This document shows, piece after piece, positions 11,355 through 19,942 of a DNA stretch of 64,000 nucleotides. The notes beneath the pieces were generated by a model. It was given only the letters and a program-made list of their open reading frames with translations. It was not told the DNA's origin and did not search any database. Position 1 is the stretch's first letter; each line of letters begins with the position of its first letter. Source of the stretch: PGZG01 sp046292765 (lineage in GTDB: Bacteria > Pseudomonadota > Gammaproteobacteria > Pseudomonadales > Alcanivoracaceae). Location of the stretch: contig JBKBQA010000002.1 of NCBI GenBank assembly GCA_046292765.1, forward strand, positions 620,001 through 684,000, written 5' to 3'. A program made the position numbers and the translations under genes.

Positions 11355-12920
11355 TCAACAGTCTTCGCTGTAGTGCCAACTTTGCTGTCCGCGATTATAA
11401 CGTTCGAGGGACTCGACTTTCTTCCGCAGGCATTCCGAGCGCCGCTGCATGGCCTCGTTACTGCGTCGTGACGCTTCATCCTGCTCTTGGCTGCCGTAGG
11501 TCGTGCCCGCCCTGTTACGTTGCGCCTGAGCCCGAAGCTCGGCGTTCCTCAGCTCATTGCAGCGCCGACCGCCATAGTTGCAATACACCTCAATCTGATA
11601 CCTGTCGGCACTACCATGTTGATCAATGTGTGCAACGAACGCCCTCTGTGCGGCTTGCTCTGCCGCTTGCAAATCCGCCTGCCGCTGCTGCTGGGCTTCG
11701 GCCGCCTGCTTTTCTCGTTCGACTTTTTGCGCTCGGTCATTGCGCACTGTTGCTAACCATTGACCCGCCTCCACATGCCCCTGCTCTGCCGCCCGCTGCA
11801 TCAACTGTTCCCGTTCCGACACCGGGCCCGCCAGAGCGGCCTGATAGCTGGCTTCCGCCACCCCTCTTGCGGAGGCCTTCAGGTACCACTCGTGTGCCAC
11901 CTTTAGCTCCTTGCCCTCCCAGTTGCCGGCGCGAAAATATTCGCCAAGCTCGAACATGGCATTCGCATCGCCGATGGCCTTCAATCGCACCACCGTGGGA
12001 TCCGTATGCTGCAGAACGATTTTCTGCGCTGGCTGGATTCCCTTCTCTGCCGCCTGCATGTACCACTTCAGGGCTTCCGCTTCTTGCCTGCTATCCATAA
12101 GCCTGTTCCCAAGCTCGAACATTTCCTGCGCCGTCAGATTTTCATGCCGGGCTTTCAAGCGAGCCGCTTTTATCTCCCAGGTACGTTTTTCACTGTCAGG
12201 CGCCACCGCCACCATGCCGTGAATGGCATCAGGGTGGCCCGCTTCTGCTGCACGGCGCAGCCAACGGATATGGACGCCCCTGTTGCCAGAAAATTCCGGG
12301 GCCTTGTACCACAAAAGCTCTACGTCAAACGGCCCGTAGGCCTGACTCATCGCATATGCCGCTTCGGCGTCACCTTTTTCAGCCAGTGACTGTTGTTGCA
12401 GTACCGTTTCGATGCGCCTGGCAAGTTCCGTCACTTCCCTCGTCAGTTTTTCTGCATCTGCCTGACGAGCTGTTTCATAGGCCTTACTGTGGGTATTTCG
12501 GGTGCCAAGCGGCAAGGTCGTGTTAGCAAGCGCTGCTTGCGCCAGCTGTAGAGCCCTCTCCGGATTATGCTCCGGGTCGTGACGGGTTCGCGGGCTGTAC
12601 ATCACGTAATAGGCCATGCGCGCCTGAGACAGGGCGTCCTCTCGATCAACGCCTTTCTGCAACCATTCCAGGGGGTTTCGCAAATCACCCATCGGATGCA
12701 CTGTCATGCCAGATTCGCTCATATACAGGCTGCGGGCGAGCACTTTATGGAGAGCATGCAGGTTGCCATTTCGGGCGACTTCTATTCGATCGCTGTAACT
12801 ATAGAACTCGCTGTATTCTGGTCGGTAACTGGAAGATTTGCCTGATGAACAGGACGCCACTGTCAAGGCGACAAGGAGCACGACCAAAATGCGCGAATTA
12901 ACCTGCAGCAACCTGAACAT
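11355..12920 (-). CDS. Sel1-like repeat lipoprotein
   Basis: Predicted lipoprotein of 521 residues: N-terminal hydrophobic stretch ending in VASC, with Cys24 as the likely lipid site, and GGAAGG before the ATG at 12920. The middle carries several Sel1/TPR-type helical repeats, recognised by alternating small residues and phrases such as WLRRAAEAGHPDAIHGM, EALKWYMQAAEKG, MFELGEYFRAGN and AAEQGHVEAGQWLA. These repeats scaffold protein-protein contacts. A charged coiled-coil region rich in Glu, Lys and Gln follows (about 400-445), then a Cys-containing tail (YCNYGGRRCNEL). Codon use looks less GC-biased than in the neighbours. The binding partner is unknown. Confidence 0.8.
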   Translation of the reverse strand: MFRLLQVNSRILVVLLVALTVASCSSGKSSSYRPEYSEFYSYSDRIEVARNGNLHALHKVLARSLYMSESGMTVHPMGDLRNPLEWLQKGVDREDALSQARMAYYVMYSPRTRHDPEHNPERALQLAQAALANTTLPLGTRNTHSKAYETARQADAEKLTREVTELARRIETVLQQQSLAEKGDAEAAYAMSQAYGPFDVELLWYKAPEFSGNRGVHIRWLRRAAEAGHPDAIHGMVAVAPDSEKRTWEIKAARLKARHENLTAQEMFELGNRLMDSRQEAEALKWYMQAAEKGIQPAQKIVLQHTDPTVVRLKAIGDANAMFELGEYFRAGNWEGKELKVAHEWYLKASARGVAEASYQAALAGPVSEREQLMQRAAEQGHVEAGQWLATVRNDRAQKVEREKQAAEAQQQRQADLQAAEQAAQRAFVAHIDQHGSADRYQIEVYCNYGGRRCNELRNAELRAQAQRNRAGTTYGSQEQDEASRRSNEAMQRRSECLRKKVESLERYNRGQQSWHYSEDC

Positions 12921-13010
12921 AAGCGCCCTTCCAAAATGGTTCTCTGAAGGAGTGCCGAAACGCCTTTCAGCAATCCATTGCCCAGCCCGAGCCATACAAG
13001 ACCTGACTGC

Positions 13011-14522
13011 TCAGGCCTCTTCTTTCAAGGCAATCTTCGCCTGCCAGATCTTCGGCCCGGTCTTGTGTACAGATTCGCCGCTGGAATCCACCGCCACTGT
13101 CACCGGCATGTCCTCCACCTCGAACTCGTAGATCGCTTCCATGCCCAGATCTTCAAATGCCAGCACCCGAGATTTGCGAATCGCCTTCGACACCAGATAG
13201 GCCGCGCCACCGACCGCCATCAGATACACCGCCTTGTTGTCCTTGATGGCTGCGATGGCTGTGTCGCCCCGTTCTGCCTTGCCAACCATGCCGATCAACC
13301 CGGTTTTTTCCAGCATGGTGCGGGTGAACTTGTCCATCCGCGTGGCAGTAGTCGGACCGGCCGGCCCGACAACTTCATCACCCACCGGGTCGACCGGGCC
13401 AACGTAGTAGATAAAGCGGTTAGTGAAATCCACCGGCAGGGATTCACCACGGTTGATCATGTCCACCATGCGCTTGTGGGCAGCATCGCGCCCGGTCAGC
13501 AGCTTGCCGTTGAGCAGCAGGGTGTCGCCGGATTTCCAGCTCTGCACTTCTTCAGGCGTAATGCTGTCGAGGTTGACCCGTTTCGACTTGCCGTCATTGC
13601 CCCAGGCAATCTCGGGCCAGCTTTCCAGCCTGGGCGTCTCCAGATGCGCCGGACCGGAGCCGTCCAGCACAAAATGGGCGTGACGGGTGGCGGCGCAGTT
13701 GGGAATGATCGCCACCGGCTTGTTGGCAGCATGGGTCGGGGTGTCGTACACCTTTACGTCCAGCACTGTGGTCAGGCCGCCAAGGCCCTGCGCACCGATA
13801 CCGAGTGCATTGATCTTCTGAAACAACTCCAGACGCAGCTCTTCGGCGCGGTTTTTCGCGCCCCGGGCCTGCAGCTCATGAATGTCGATGTGCTCCATCA
13901 GCGATTCCTTGGCCAGCAGCATGGCCTTCTCGGCGGTGCCGCCGATGCCAATGCCGAGCATGCCAGGCGGGCACCAGCCAGCGCCCATCTTTGGCACCTG
14001 CTCCAGCACCCAGTCGACGATGGAGTCGGACGGATTGAGCATGGCGAATTTGGATTTGGCTTCCGAACCACCGCCCTTTGCGGCCACCTGAAAGTCGACC
14101 GTATCACCGGGAATGATGTCGTAATGAATGACCGCCGGGGTATTGTCTTTGGTGTTGGTACGCTTGCCGTCGGGGTCCGCCAATACCGAGGCGCGCAACA
14201 CGTTATCCGGGTGGTTATACGCCCGGCGCACACCCTCGTTGATCATGTCGGTCAGGCTCAGGTCGCCTTCGAAGGTGACGTTCATGCCAACCTTGCAGAA
14301 CACCGTGACGATGCCAGTGTCCTGACAGATCGGCCGGTGCCCCATGGCAGACATGCGGGAGTTCACCAGAATCTGTGCCATCGCATCCTTGGCCGCCGGG
14401 CTTTCCTCACGCTGGTAGGCTTCATAGACCGCCTCGACGAAATCCTGCGGATGATAGTAAGAGATGTACTGCAGGGCATCGGCGACGCTCTGGATCACGT
14501 CTTCCTGGCGAATGACGGTCAT
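13011..14522 (-). CDS. Class I fumarate hydratase (Fe-S)
   Basis: Iron-sulphur fumarase of the TCA cycle interconverting fumarate and malate; 503 residues, the normal size for FumA/FumB-type enzymes. Three cysteine regions expected to hold the 4Fe-4S cluster are visible: CQDTGIVTVF, GWCPPGMLGIGIGGTAEKA and PNCAATRHAHF. The beta-domain features DMINRGESLPVDFTNRF and GPAGPTTATRMDKFT occur later. The ATG at 14522 is preceded by GGAG, and a perfect TATAAT lies 32 bases further up. It diverges from the 4-hydroxybutyryl-CoA dehydratase-like gene. Class I fumarases are oxygen- and superoxide-sensitive, so a class II partner may exist elsewhere. Confidence 0.95.
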   Translation of the reverse strand: MTVIRQEDVIQSVADALQYISYYHPQDFVEAVYEAYQREESPAAKDAMAQILVNSRMSAMGHRPICQDTGIVTVFCKVGMNVTFEGDLSLTDMINEGVRRAYNHPDNVLRASVLADPDGKRTNTKDNTPAVIHYDIIPGDTVDFQVAAKGGGSEAKSKFAMLNPSDSIVDWVLEQVPKMGAGWCPPGMLGIGIGGTAEKAMLLAKESLMEHIDIHELQARGAKNRAEELRLELFQKINALGIGAQGLGGLTTVLDVKVYDTPTHAANKPVAIIPNCAATRHAHFVLDGSGPAHLETPRLESWPEIAWGNDGKSKRVNLDSITPEEVQSWKSGDTLLLNGKLLTGRDAAHKRMVDMINRGESLPVDFTNRFIYYVGPVDPVGDEVVGPAGPTTATRMDKFTRTMLEKTGLIGMVGKAERGDTAIAAIKDNKAVYLMAVGGAAYLVSKAIRKSRVLAFEDLGMEAIYEFEVEDMPVTVAVDSSGESVHKTGPKIWQAKIALKEEA

Positions 14523-14553
14523 GGGGGCTCCGGTTGACTGACGAGAGGCGGCG

Positions 14554-14559
14554 ATTATA
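14554..14559 (-). promoter_or_regulatory. -10 box of the fumarase promoter
   Basis: On the minus strand this reads TATAAT, a perfect -10 hexamer 32 bases before the fumarase ATG. No convincing -35 is visible at 16-18 bases, so an activator may be needed. Confidence 0.4.
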
Positions 14560-14748
14560 GCGGATTGCCCACCCCGGCGGGCGACCCCGTGGGCGACCTG
14601 TCAGAGGGAGTGCAGCGACCAAAAGAGAACTTTAGCTGTCACTTGAGGACATTGCCTTCCCTGCCCCGGGGTCTACCATGGTCCGACCAGCGGGTCACGC
14701 TCTTGTCTACAGGTGTCGCCCGCCCACAGGAACAAGCCGGAGAGCCCG

Positions 14749-16260
14749 ATGAACGCCGTTACCCCGATCAAAGCCCGCCGTGAAGAGTCCGCCGCCGAAC
14801 GCTGGCAGCGCATGCCCGTGATCCGCACCGGCGAGGAATACCTGCAAAGCCTGCGCGGCCGCGGCACCCGGATGTTCCTGTTTGGCGAGCTGATTGACGA
14901 GCCGGCCGATCATCCGATGATCAAACCCTCAATCAACGCCCTGCGCGCCAGCTACGATCTGGCCATTGAGGATCCGGCGCTGGCCACCGCGTTTTCACCG
15001 CTGATCAATGCCCAGGTGAACCGCTTCCTGCATATCGTCGAATCCCCCGCGGATCTGGTGATGAAGAACAAGATGCAGCGCCGCATGGGCCAGATTACCG
15101 GCACCTGTTTCCAGCGCTGCACGGGCCTCGACACCATTTCGGTGCTGCATTCGATTACCTATGAGATCGATCAGAAACACGGCACCCGGTATCACCAGCG
15201 CTATATGGACTGGTTAAAAGAAGCACAGCGCAAAAACATTCTGATTGCTGCCGCCATGACCGACCCCAAAGGCGACCGCTCCAAACGGCCCCACGAGCAG
15301 GCTGACCCGGACATGTTCATGCATGTCTCCGGCCGCAACGACAAGGGCATCTTCGTGCGAGGCGCCAAGGCCCACATGACCGGCGGCTGGAATCAGCACT
15401 GGATCTGCGTCATGCCCACCATGAACCTGACCGAGGAAGACAAAAATTATGCGGTGGTAGGCATGATCCCTGGCAACGCGGAAGGGCTCACATATATTTA
15501 CGGCCGCCAGAGCTGCGACACCCGCTCCATGGAAGCCGGCAGCATCGACGCTGGCAACGCCGAATACGGTGGCCAGGAAGTGCTGGTCTACTTCGACGAT
15601 GTGTTTATCCCGTGGGAACACGTGCTCATGGACGGCGAATACGAATTCGCCCAGGAGATGGTGGCCCGCTTTACCGCCTATCACCGCGCCAGCTATGTCT
15701 GCAAAACCGGGCTCGGCGATGTGCTGGTGGGCGCGGCCGCTTCGATTGCCGAGTACAACGGCCTCGACAAGGTCAGCCATATCCGTGACAAGCTGGTGGA
15801 GATGGTGCACCTCAACGAAACCATCTACTCCAGCGGCATCGCCAGCTCCCACGAGGCGAAACAGATGTCCAGTGGCATCTATATGAACGACGCCATGCTG
15901 GCAAACGTGTGCAAGCACAACGTCACCCGCTTCCCCTACGAAATATCCCGGCTGGCGCAAGATCTGGCTGGCGGGATCATGGTAACCATGCCGAGCGAGG
16001 CTGATTATCAGCACGAGGAAGCCGGCGAAATCATCAAGAAATTCCTCAAGGGCCGCGAGGACATTGATGTCGAAGACCGGATGCGTATTCTGCGTCTGAT
16101 CGAGAACATGACGCTGGGCCGTAATGCCGTCGGCTATCTGACCGAATCCATGCATGGCGCCGGCAGCCCTCAGGCCCAGCGCATCCAGATTTTGCGTGGC
16201 ATGGAGGTCGAGAAGAAGAAGTGGCATGCGCGCAAACTGGCGGGCATCAAGCAGGCCTGA
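14749..16260 (+). CDS. 4-hydroxybutyryl-CoA dehydratase-like flavoprotein
   Basis: Protein of 503 residues in the 4-hydroxyphenylacetate 3-hydroxylase/4-hydroxybutyryl-CoA dehydratase superfamily. It resembles the dehydratase (AbfD type) rather than HpaB: KMQRRMGQITGTCFQRCTGLD-type region with Cys120 and Cys124, TDPKGDRS, YGRQSCDTR, and the C-terminal TESMHGAGSPQAQRI. AbfD uses two such cysteines plus a His and a third Cys to hold a 4Fe-4S cluster. Here His312 and Cys318 are present but one residue closer together than I recall for Clostridium AbfD. The start at 14749 follows GGAGAG. The likely reaction is dehydration of 4-hydroxybutyryl-CoA to crotonyl-CoA, possibly with vinylacetyl-CoA isomerase activity; the true substrate is unproven. 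Confidence 0.8.
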   Translation: MNAVTPIKARREESAAERWQRMPVIRTGEEYLQSLRGRGTRMFLFGELIDEPADHPMIKPSINALRASYDLAIEDPALATAFSPLINAQVNRFLHIVESPADLVMKNKMQRRMGQITGTCFQRCTGLDTISVLHSITYEIDQKHGTRYHQRYMDWLKEAQRKNILIAAAMTDPKGDRSKRPHEQADPDMFMHVSGRNDKGIFVRGAKAHMTGGWNQHWICVMPTMNLTEEDKNYAVVGMIPGNAEGLTYIYGRQSCDTRSMEAGSIDAGNAEYGGQEVLVYFDDVFIPWEHVLMDGEYEFAQEMVARFTAYHRASYVCKTGLGDVLVGAAASIAEYNGLDKVSHIRDKLVEMVHLNETIYSSGIASSHEAKQMSSGIYMNDAMLANVCKHNVTRFPYEISRLAQDLAGGIMVTMPSEADYQHEEAGEIIKKFLKGREDIDVEDRMRILRLIENMTLGRNAVGYLTESMHGAGSPQAQRIQILRGMEVEKKKWHARKLAGIKQA

Positions 16261-16319
16261 GCTTGGCTGGACTGCCGCTCTCTCATGGGGGCGGCTTTAA
16301 CCCTTCGACGCAGTGGCCA

Positions 16320-16438
16320 GGCAGTGAACCGCCCGGCCGGAGCAGGGGGTGAGGGCTGCCGGGACACGCCGTGAATACATCCCTGTAGGCTTGCGTTCGA
16401 CATCCATGTCTCACACAGTCCCGGCAGCCCTCACCCCC
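16320..16438 (-). repeat. Hairpin repeat core, copy A
   Basis: Copy of a dispersed hairpin element, read on the minus strand. Arms 16345-16365 and 16418-16438 form a perfect 21-bp stem around a 52-base loop that is conserved in copies B (25420) and C (29444). The conserved tail GGTTCACTGCC follows on the minus strand. The stem sequence is unrelated to those of B and C. It lies downstream of the dehydratase gene and could also act as a transcript end. Confidence 0.85.
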
Positions 16439-16504
16439 AGCTCCGGCCTCGCATCCTGCCATTTATCTGCATTTCCTCTTTTCATATTTTTCCGTTCTTC
16501 TCTC

Positions 16505-16635
16505 GCTTCACCCCTGACTCGCGGCGGCACGGTGTCTCCGTTGGGCGTGAACGCCACCCTGTCCGGAGGGTGACTGAGTGCAGCGCAGCGGAACGGTCAG
16601 CCCGGAGGACAGGGCGGCGGTTGCGCCCCGGCACG
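16505..16635 (+). repeat. Second repeat module, copy A
   Basis: About 130 bases closely matching the reverse complement of 25221-25352. Shared landmarks are CTTCACCCCTGAC, TGTCTCCGTT, GGCGTGAACGCCACC, AGTGCAGCGCAGCGGAACGG, TCAGCCCGGAGGA and GGCGGCGGTTGCGCCC. An internal stem pairs CCCTGTCC with GGACAGGG; the other copy has a different but again complementary pair. Together with copy A of the core and a similar AT-rich spacer it makes a composite element filling most of the 470-base gap between the dehydratase and rdgC. No gene is seen in this gap. Confidence 0.8.
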
Positions 16636-16730
16636 GAGGTGACGGTGGAAGATTTGCCTCGGGGTGGTTGAGCCACCGCTGCCAGTCCTTTAAGGTGGCC
16701 TCCCTCTCCTGACAGCCCGACAAAGCCCCC

Positions 16731-17642
16731 ATGTGGATCCGCAATCTCTGTGTTTACCAAAGTGCCGACCCTTTCCCCTGGTCGGCCCAGCAGCTGGATC
16801 AAACGCTGGCCAGCCTGCAGTGCCCAAAAATCAGCCAGCAACAGCTTAATGTGGATGGCTTCGTCCGTCCGCTGAAAGGCTACGACAACTTTATTCATGC
16901 CAGCGAGCAACTGCTCTACGGCGTCTGGCAGGAAACCAGCCGGCTGTTGCCCGGCGGCGTCATCAAGGAAGAACTGGAAGAACGACTCGACGCCATTGAG
17001 GCTCGCGACGGCCGTCGTCCGGGCCGCAAGGAAAAGGCTGCGCTGAAGGATGAAATCACCTTCGAACTGATGCCGCGGGCCTTTACCCGCCAGCGTCGGG
17101 TCGGCTTTCTGATTGATCTCAGCCGGCACCGCATCCTGATCGACAGCCCGTCCGAAAGCCGGGCCGAACAGGTAATCAGTTGCCTGCGCAAGGCCCTTGG
17201 CACCCTGCCGGTCAGCCGCGCCGATGCCAATGTGTCGCCAGCCATGCTCATGACCGAATGGGTCAAGTCACCGGCGGCGTTGCCCGCCGGGCTCGGTCTC
17301 GGTGATCGTTGCGAGCTGAAAGGCAGTGGCGACGACGCCGCCAGCGTCCGGTTTACCGCCTTCGACCTTGGTCAGGACGAGATTCTCAAACACATCGAGT
17401 CGGGTCTGCAGGTCACCAAGCTAAACCTCGTCTTCCGCGATGAAATCGAGTGCGATCTCACCGACACCCTGCAGATCAAACGCCTGCGGCCACTGGATCT
17501 GATCCGGGAGAATCTCGACAACATCGAAGGCGAAGATGCCCTGGCAGAACTGATGGCACGGATCAGCCTGCAGGGCGAGTCGCTGCGACGGCTACTGGAT
17601 GTCCTGGGAACAACACTGACTGACGTGGAAAACAGCGGTTAG
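16731..17642 (+). CDS. rdgC: Recombination-associated protein RdgC
   Basis: RdgC, 303 residues, the family's normal length. It forms a ring-shaped dimer that binds double-stranded DNA without sequence preference and moderates RecA filament formation. The N-terminus MWIRNLCVYQ is typical of the family, as are the FVRPL segment, the LLPGGVIKEEL stretch and the C-terminal LVFRDEIECDLTDTLQIKRL. No clear ribosome site lies before the ATG, so expression may be low, but no better start exists. Its end overlaps that of the opposing small gene by four bases. Confidence 0.93.
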   Translation: MWIRNLCVYQSADPFPWSAQQLDQTLASLQCPKISQQQLNVDGFVRPLKGYDNFIHASEQLLYGVWQETSRLLPGGVIKEELEERLDAIEARDGRRPGRKEKAALKDEITFELMPRAFTRQRRVGFLIDLSRHRILIDSPSESRAEQVISCLRKALGTLPVSRADANVSPAMLMTEWVKSPAALPAGLGLGDRCELKGSGDDAASVRFTAFDLGQDEILKHIESGLQVTKLNLVFRDEIECDLTDTLQIKRLRPLDLIRENLDNIEGEDALAELMARISLQGESLRRLLDVLGTTLTDVENSG

Positions 17643-17899
17643 GGCTGATCAGAATCGGTTTCATCGCCAACCGGTGCATCCTGGGCAAGCTTCGTACCCA
17701 GATCGGCGGATTGTTCGTCATGCGGTGGGGCTTGCGGCGGCAGGCTCACCCCCTGCGCCTCCAGCTGCTTGCGCGCTTCCGGTGTCAGCTCGAACGGAAA
17801 GCCCTGGTCGGCACCGATATGATCAAATCGCACGCCACAGCAGTGACCGGACACCTTGAACGTGTCTTCGGAAATGGCTGGACCCTTGATCTTGTTCAT
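17639..17899 (-). CDS. Small hypothetical protein
   Basis: Protein of 86 residues I do not recognise. The N-terminal half is structured-looking and has two adjacent cysteines (VSGHCCGVRFDHIG), followed by FPFELTPEARKQLEAQG; the last 35 residues are proline- and acid-rich and probably disordered. No signal peptide or membrane segment is visible. Its stop overlaps the rdgC stop by four bases in convergent orientation. A reading frame this short carries some risk of being spurious, but the start is followed by ordinary coding composition. Confidence 0.55.
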   Translation of the reverse strand: MNKIKGPAISEDTFKVSGHCCGVRFDHIGADQGFPFELTPEARKQLEAQGVSLPPQAPPHDEQSADLGTKLAQDAPVGDETDSDQP

Positions 17900-17951
17900 G
17901 TGAGAATCGCCGCCGCTTCTGTAGTGCCTCGTTGATCATTGTATACTCAGA

Positions 17952-19022
17952 ATGTCGGCTTATGCAGCGGCAATCGCCGAAGCAGTGTGTATTGCCAAGG
18001 ATGTCTCTACTTATATTGTCAAGGATGAATCTACTGTGTCTACTCCATGGTTAAGCGTTTTAATCCCGGTTTTCAATGTTGAAGACTACCTGACAGACTG
18101 CCTCGACTCCGTTATTGAGCAGCTGGATTCCGGGGTGGAAGTGGTGGTTCTGGACGATTGCTCCACTGACTCATCTTATCAGCGTCTTTGCGCCTATGCG
18201 GAAAGCTCCCGGCACCCCATCAGGATTTTGCGGCATGACGCCAATGGCGGTATAAGCGCCGCCAGAAACAGCCTGATCGACAATGCATCAGGTGACTATC
18301 TCTGGTTTCTGGATTCAGATGACCTGATGGCGGCTGGCGCCATTCAGGCCCTGCGCGCCATCGTATTAGCACACTCTCCGGATCTGGTACTGTGCGATTA
18401 TCGGCGCTGGCGCTCGGACACCGATTTCCATGCCACTTCACTGCTTGGCTATATGGCCAGCTTCAAGGGACCCGCCGAGCGCCTGCTTGACGATCCGGAA
18501 GCGCTTTTCTCCGGCCTCTACGCAATGGGTCGACTGCATGCCTGGTCCAAAATCAGCAAAAGGCAGCTGTGGACGGCGGATATACGCTTTCCAGAAGGAC
18601 GCTACTTTGAGGACATGGTCGCCATGCCTCGCATGGCATTAAAAGCAAAGACCTACTACTACTGCCCACAGCCCTGGATTATTTACAGGCAGCGCAGCGG
18701 TAGCATTGTGAGCAGTTTCACCATCCAGAAAATCGATGACATGGTCGCCGGACTCGCCGGCATTTTTTCACTCTGGCGTAGCGAACACCCGGACATGAGC
18801 CTTCGCACTCGCTATTTCTTTGCCCGATTTGCACTGAGGATCCATACCTACGCCAGAAAGGAATTGCGTAAAATGGAACATAATTCAGCAGAACGCCTGC
18901 ACGAGTATGGGCAACAAATTCGGGAACATATAGGCATGAGCAGGAAAGAGGTTGCCTGGTGCTTTCTGGCATCCGGAGATGTCTTTCGCCTGATCAAGAT
19001 GATTCGGTTTTTGTACCTGTAA
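17952..19022 (+). CDS. Family 2 glycosyltransferase
   Basis: GT-A fold glycosyltransferase that would move a sugar from a nucleotide donor onto a surface glycan or lipid; up to 356 residues. Motifs: LSVLIPVFNVEDYLTDCL, VVLDDCSTDSS, NGGISAARN and the metal-binding LDSDD. The first 28 residues look unlike the family. A GTG at 18036 preceded by AAGGAT would give the usual N-terminus, and a TATACT at 17942-17947 sits too close to the ATG at 17952, so 18036 may be the true start. Base composition is visibly more AT-rich than the flanks and no other glycan gene is nearby, which suggests acquisition by transfer. Confidence 0.85.
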   Translation: MSAYAAAIAEAVCIAKDVSTYIVKDESTVSTPWLSVLIPVFNVEDYLTDCLDSVIEQLDSGVEVVVLDDCSTDSSYQRLCAYAESSRHPIRILRHDANGGISAARNSLIDNASGDYLWFLDSDDLMAAGAIQALRAIVLAHSPDLVLCDYRRWRSDTDFHATSLLGYMASFKGPAERLLDDPEALFSGLYAMGRLHAWSKISKRQLWTADIRFPEGRYFEDMVAMPRMALKAKTYYYCPQPWIIYRQRSGSIVSSFTIQKIDDMVAGLAGIFSLWRSEHPDMSLRTRYFFARFALRIHTYARKELRKMEHNSAERLHEYGQQIREHIGMSRKEVAWCFLASGDVFRLIKMIRFLYL

Positions 19023-19060
19023 TCCCGATCGATGATTACCTCGTGGGCCCGCTGATTAGC

Positions 19061-19116
19061 CAGCCACTCCAGCCACTCCAGCCACACCAGCCAAACGCGG
19101 CCAAACGCGGCCAAAC
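19061..19116. repeat. Two adjacent short tandem arrays
   Basis: Four 9-base units (CAGCCACTC twice, CAGCCACAC, CAGCCAAAC) run directly into two copies of GCGGCCAAAC. They lie between the glycosyltransferase stop and the terminator. Such arrays slip during replication, but no coding frame here would be switched. Confidence 0.85.
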
Positions 19117-19121
19117 ACCGA

Positions 19122-19157
19122 CAAAAAAGGCCCGCTGACTTAGCGGGCCTTTTTTGT
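19122..19157. terminator. Bidirectional terminator
   Basis: A-rich run, stem GGCCCGCT/AGCGGGCC with a five-base loop, then a T run; symmetric, so it can end both the glycosyltransferase transcript (+) and the tRNA-Thr transcript (-). Confidence 0.9.
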
Positions 19158-19167
19158 CTTGCCTGAT

Positions 19168-19243
<76 letters not shown>

Positions 19244-19245
19244 TT

Positions 19246-19302
19246 TCAGCCGGCAGAGCCGGCTGAGGGCGCCTAGTCTAGCAGGGTCGGCCGGCGGGAC
19301 AA
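19246..19302 (-). promoter_or_regulatory. tRNA-Thr promoter and leader hairpin
   Basis: On the minus strand TTGTCC (19297-19302) and TAGACT (19275-19280) are 16 bases apart, followed by a GC-rich discriminator as is usual for stable RNA promoters under growth-rate control. A perfect 9-bp hairpin, TCAGCCGGC/GCCGGCTGA with loop AGA, fills 19246-19266 just before the mature 5' end and would be removed by RNase P. Confidence 0.5.
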
Positions 19303-19320
19303 GCCTTGGCGTGCGCCAGT

Positions 19321-19911
19321 TCAGTATTTGACGCTGCAGCCGTAGGGACGGGTCAGGGCCGGCTCCACCGGCTGACCGGAGGCCACCGCCATCAGCGCGG
19401 CCGGCACGTACTGCACTGCCTTGGAGATGTCCGCCTTGTCGGCACTGGAGATGCTGTCGATGGCGCCGTTGTAGCGCAGCACCCCGTCCGCATCAATGAC
19501 ATACATCTGCGGCGTGGTCTTGGCATCATAGGCCCGTCCGACCTTGCCGTCGGCATCGATCAGGTAGGCGGACTGGGCACCGCCCCACTCGCCATGAATG
19601 CGGTTGGCCTCGGCACCACTGACATGGCCCTGCTTGCCCGGGGCGCCGGAGTTGATCACCAGCCAGACCACACCACCAGCGGTAGCGGCTCGCTGCTGGC
19701 TCTGCATGTTTTCACTGTCGTAGTGCTTTTTGACGAACGGGCATTCGGCGTTGGTCCACTCCAGTACCACCGTTTTGCCACGGAAGTCGGCCAGCGAGTG
19801 CGCCTGACCGTTGCTGTCGGTGAGGGTAAAGGCCGGTGCGGGCTCGCCAACCTTGGCGGCATGGGCCCAGAGCGGCAGAAGCAGCAGGCAAAGTGCGGTA
19901 ATCAGTTTCAT
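19321..19911 (-). CDS. Exported redoxin/thioredoxin-like protein
   Basis: Periplasmic thioredoxin-fold protein of 196 residues. The start at 19911 has AAGGAG seven bases upstream and begins a Sec signal, ending near AHA. The fold is shown by GEPAPAFTLTDSNGQAHSLADFRGK and by EWTNAECPFVKKHY, in which a single cysteine occupies the site where thioredoxins have CXXC. A second cysteine occurs only at the extreme C-terminus (YGCSVKY). The family resembles AhpC/TSA-type redoxins. The gene is 31 bases downstream of the DsbD-domain gene, so the pair probably works together in envelope thiol chemistry. Substrate unknown. Confidence 0.85.
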   Translation of the reverse strand: MKLITALCLLLLPLWAHAAKVGEPAPAFTLTDSNGQAHSLADFRGKTVVLEWTNAECPFVKKHYDSENMQSQQRAATAGGVVWLVINSGAPGKQGHVSGAEANRIHGEWGGAQSAYLIDADGKVGRAYDAKTTPQMYVIDADGVLRYNGAIDSISSADKADISKAVQYVPAALMAVASGQPVEPALTRPYGCSVKY

Positions 19912-19942
19912 GGGACATCTCCTTGTTGTAGTCGATCCGGTG

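Noticed and set aside
12978..14537. Long plus-strand reading frame of over 500 codons opposite the fumarase gene
   Set aside because: It is antisense to a clear class I fumarase, has no recognisable domain, and its composition (His, Gly, Val rich) is what GC-rich third positions give on the opposite strand.
14653..14679. TTGCCT/TACCAT as a promoter for the dehydratase-like gene
   Set aside because: Spacing is acceptable but both hexamers are weak, so it was not listed as a feature.
15214..16227. Minus-strand reading frame opposite the dehydratase-like gene
   Set aside because: Shadow of a conserved coding gene; no motifs or ribosome site.
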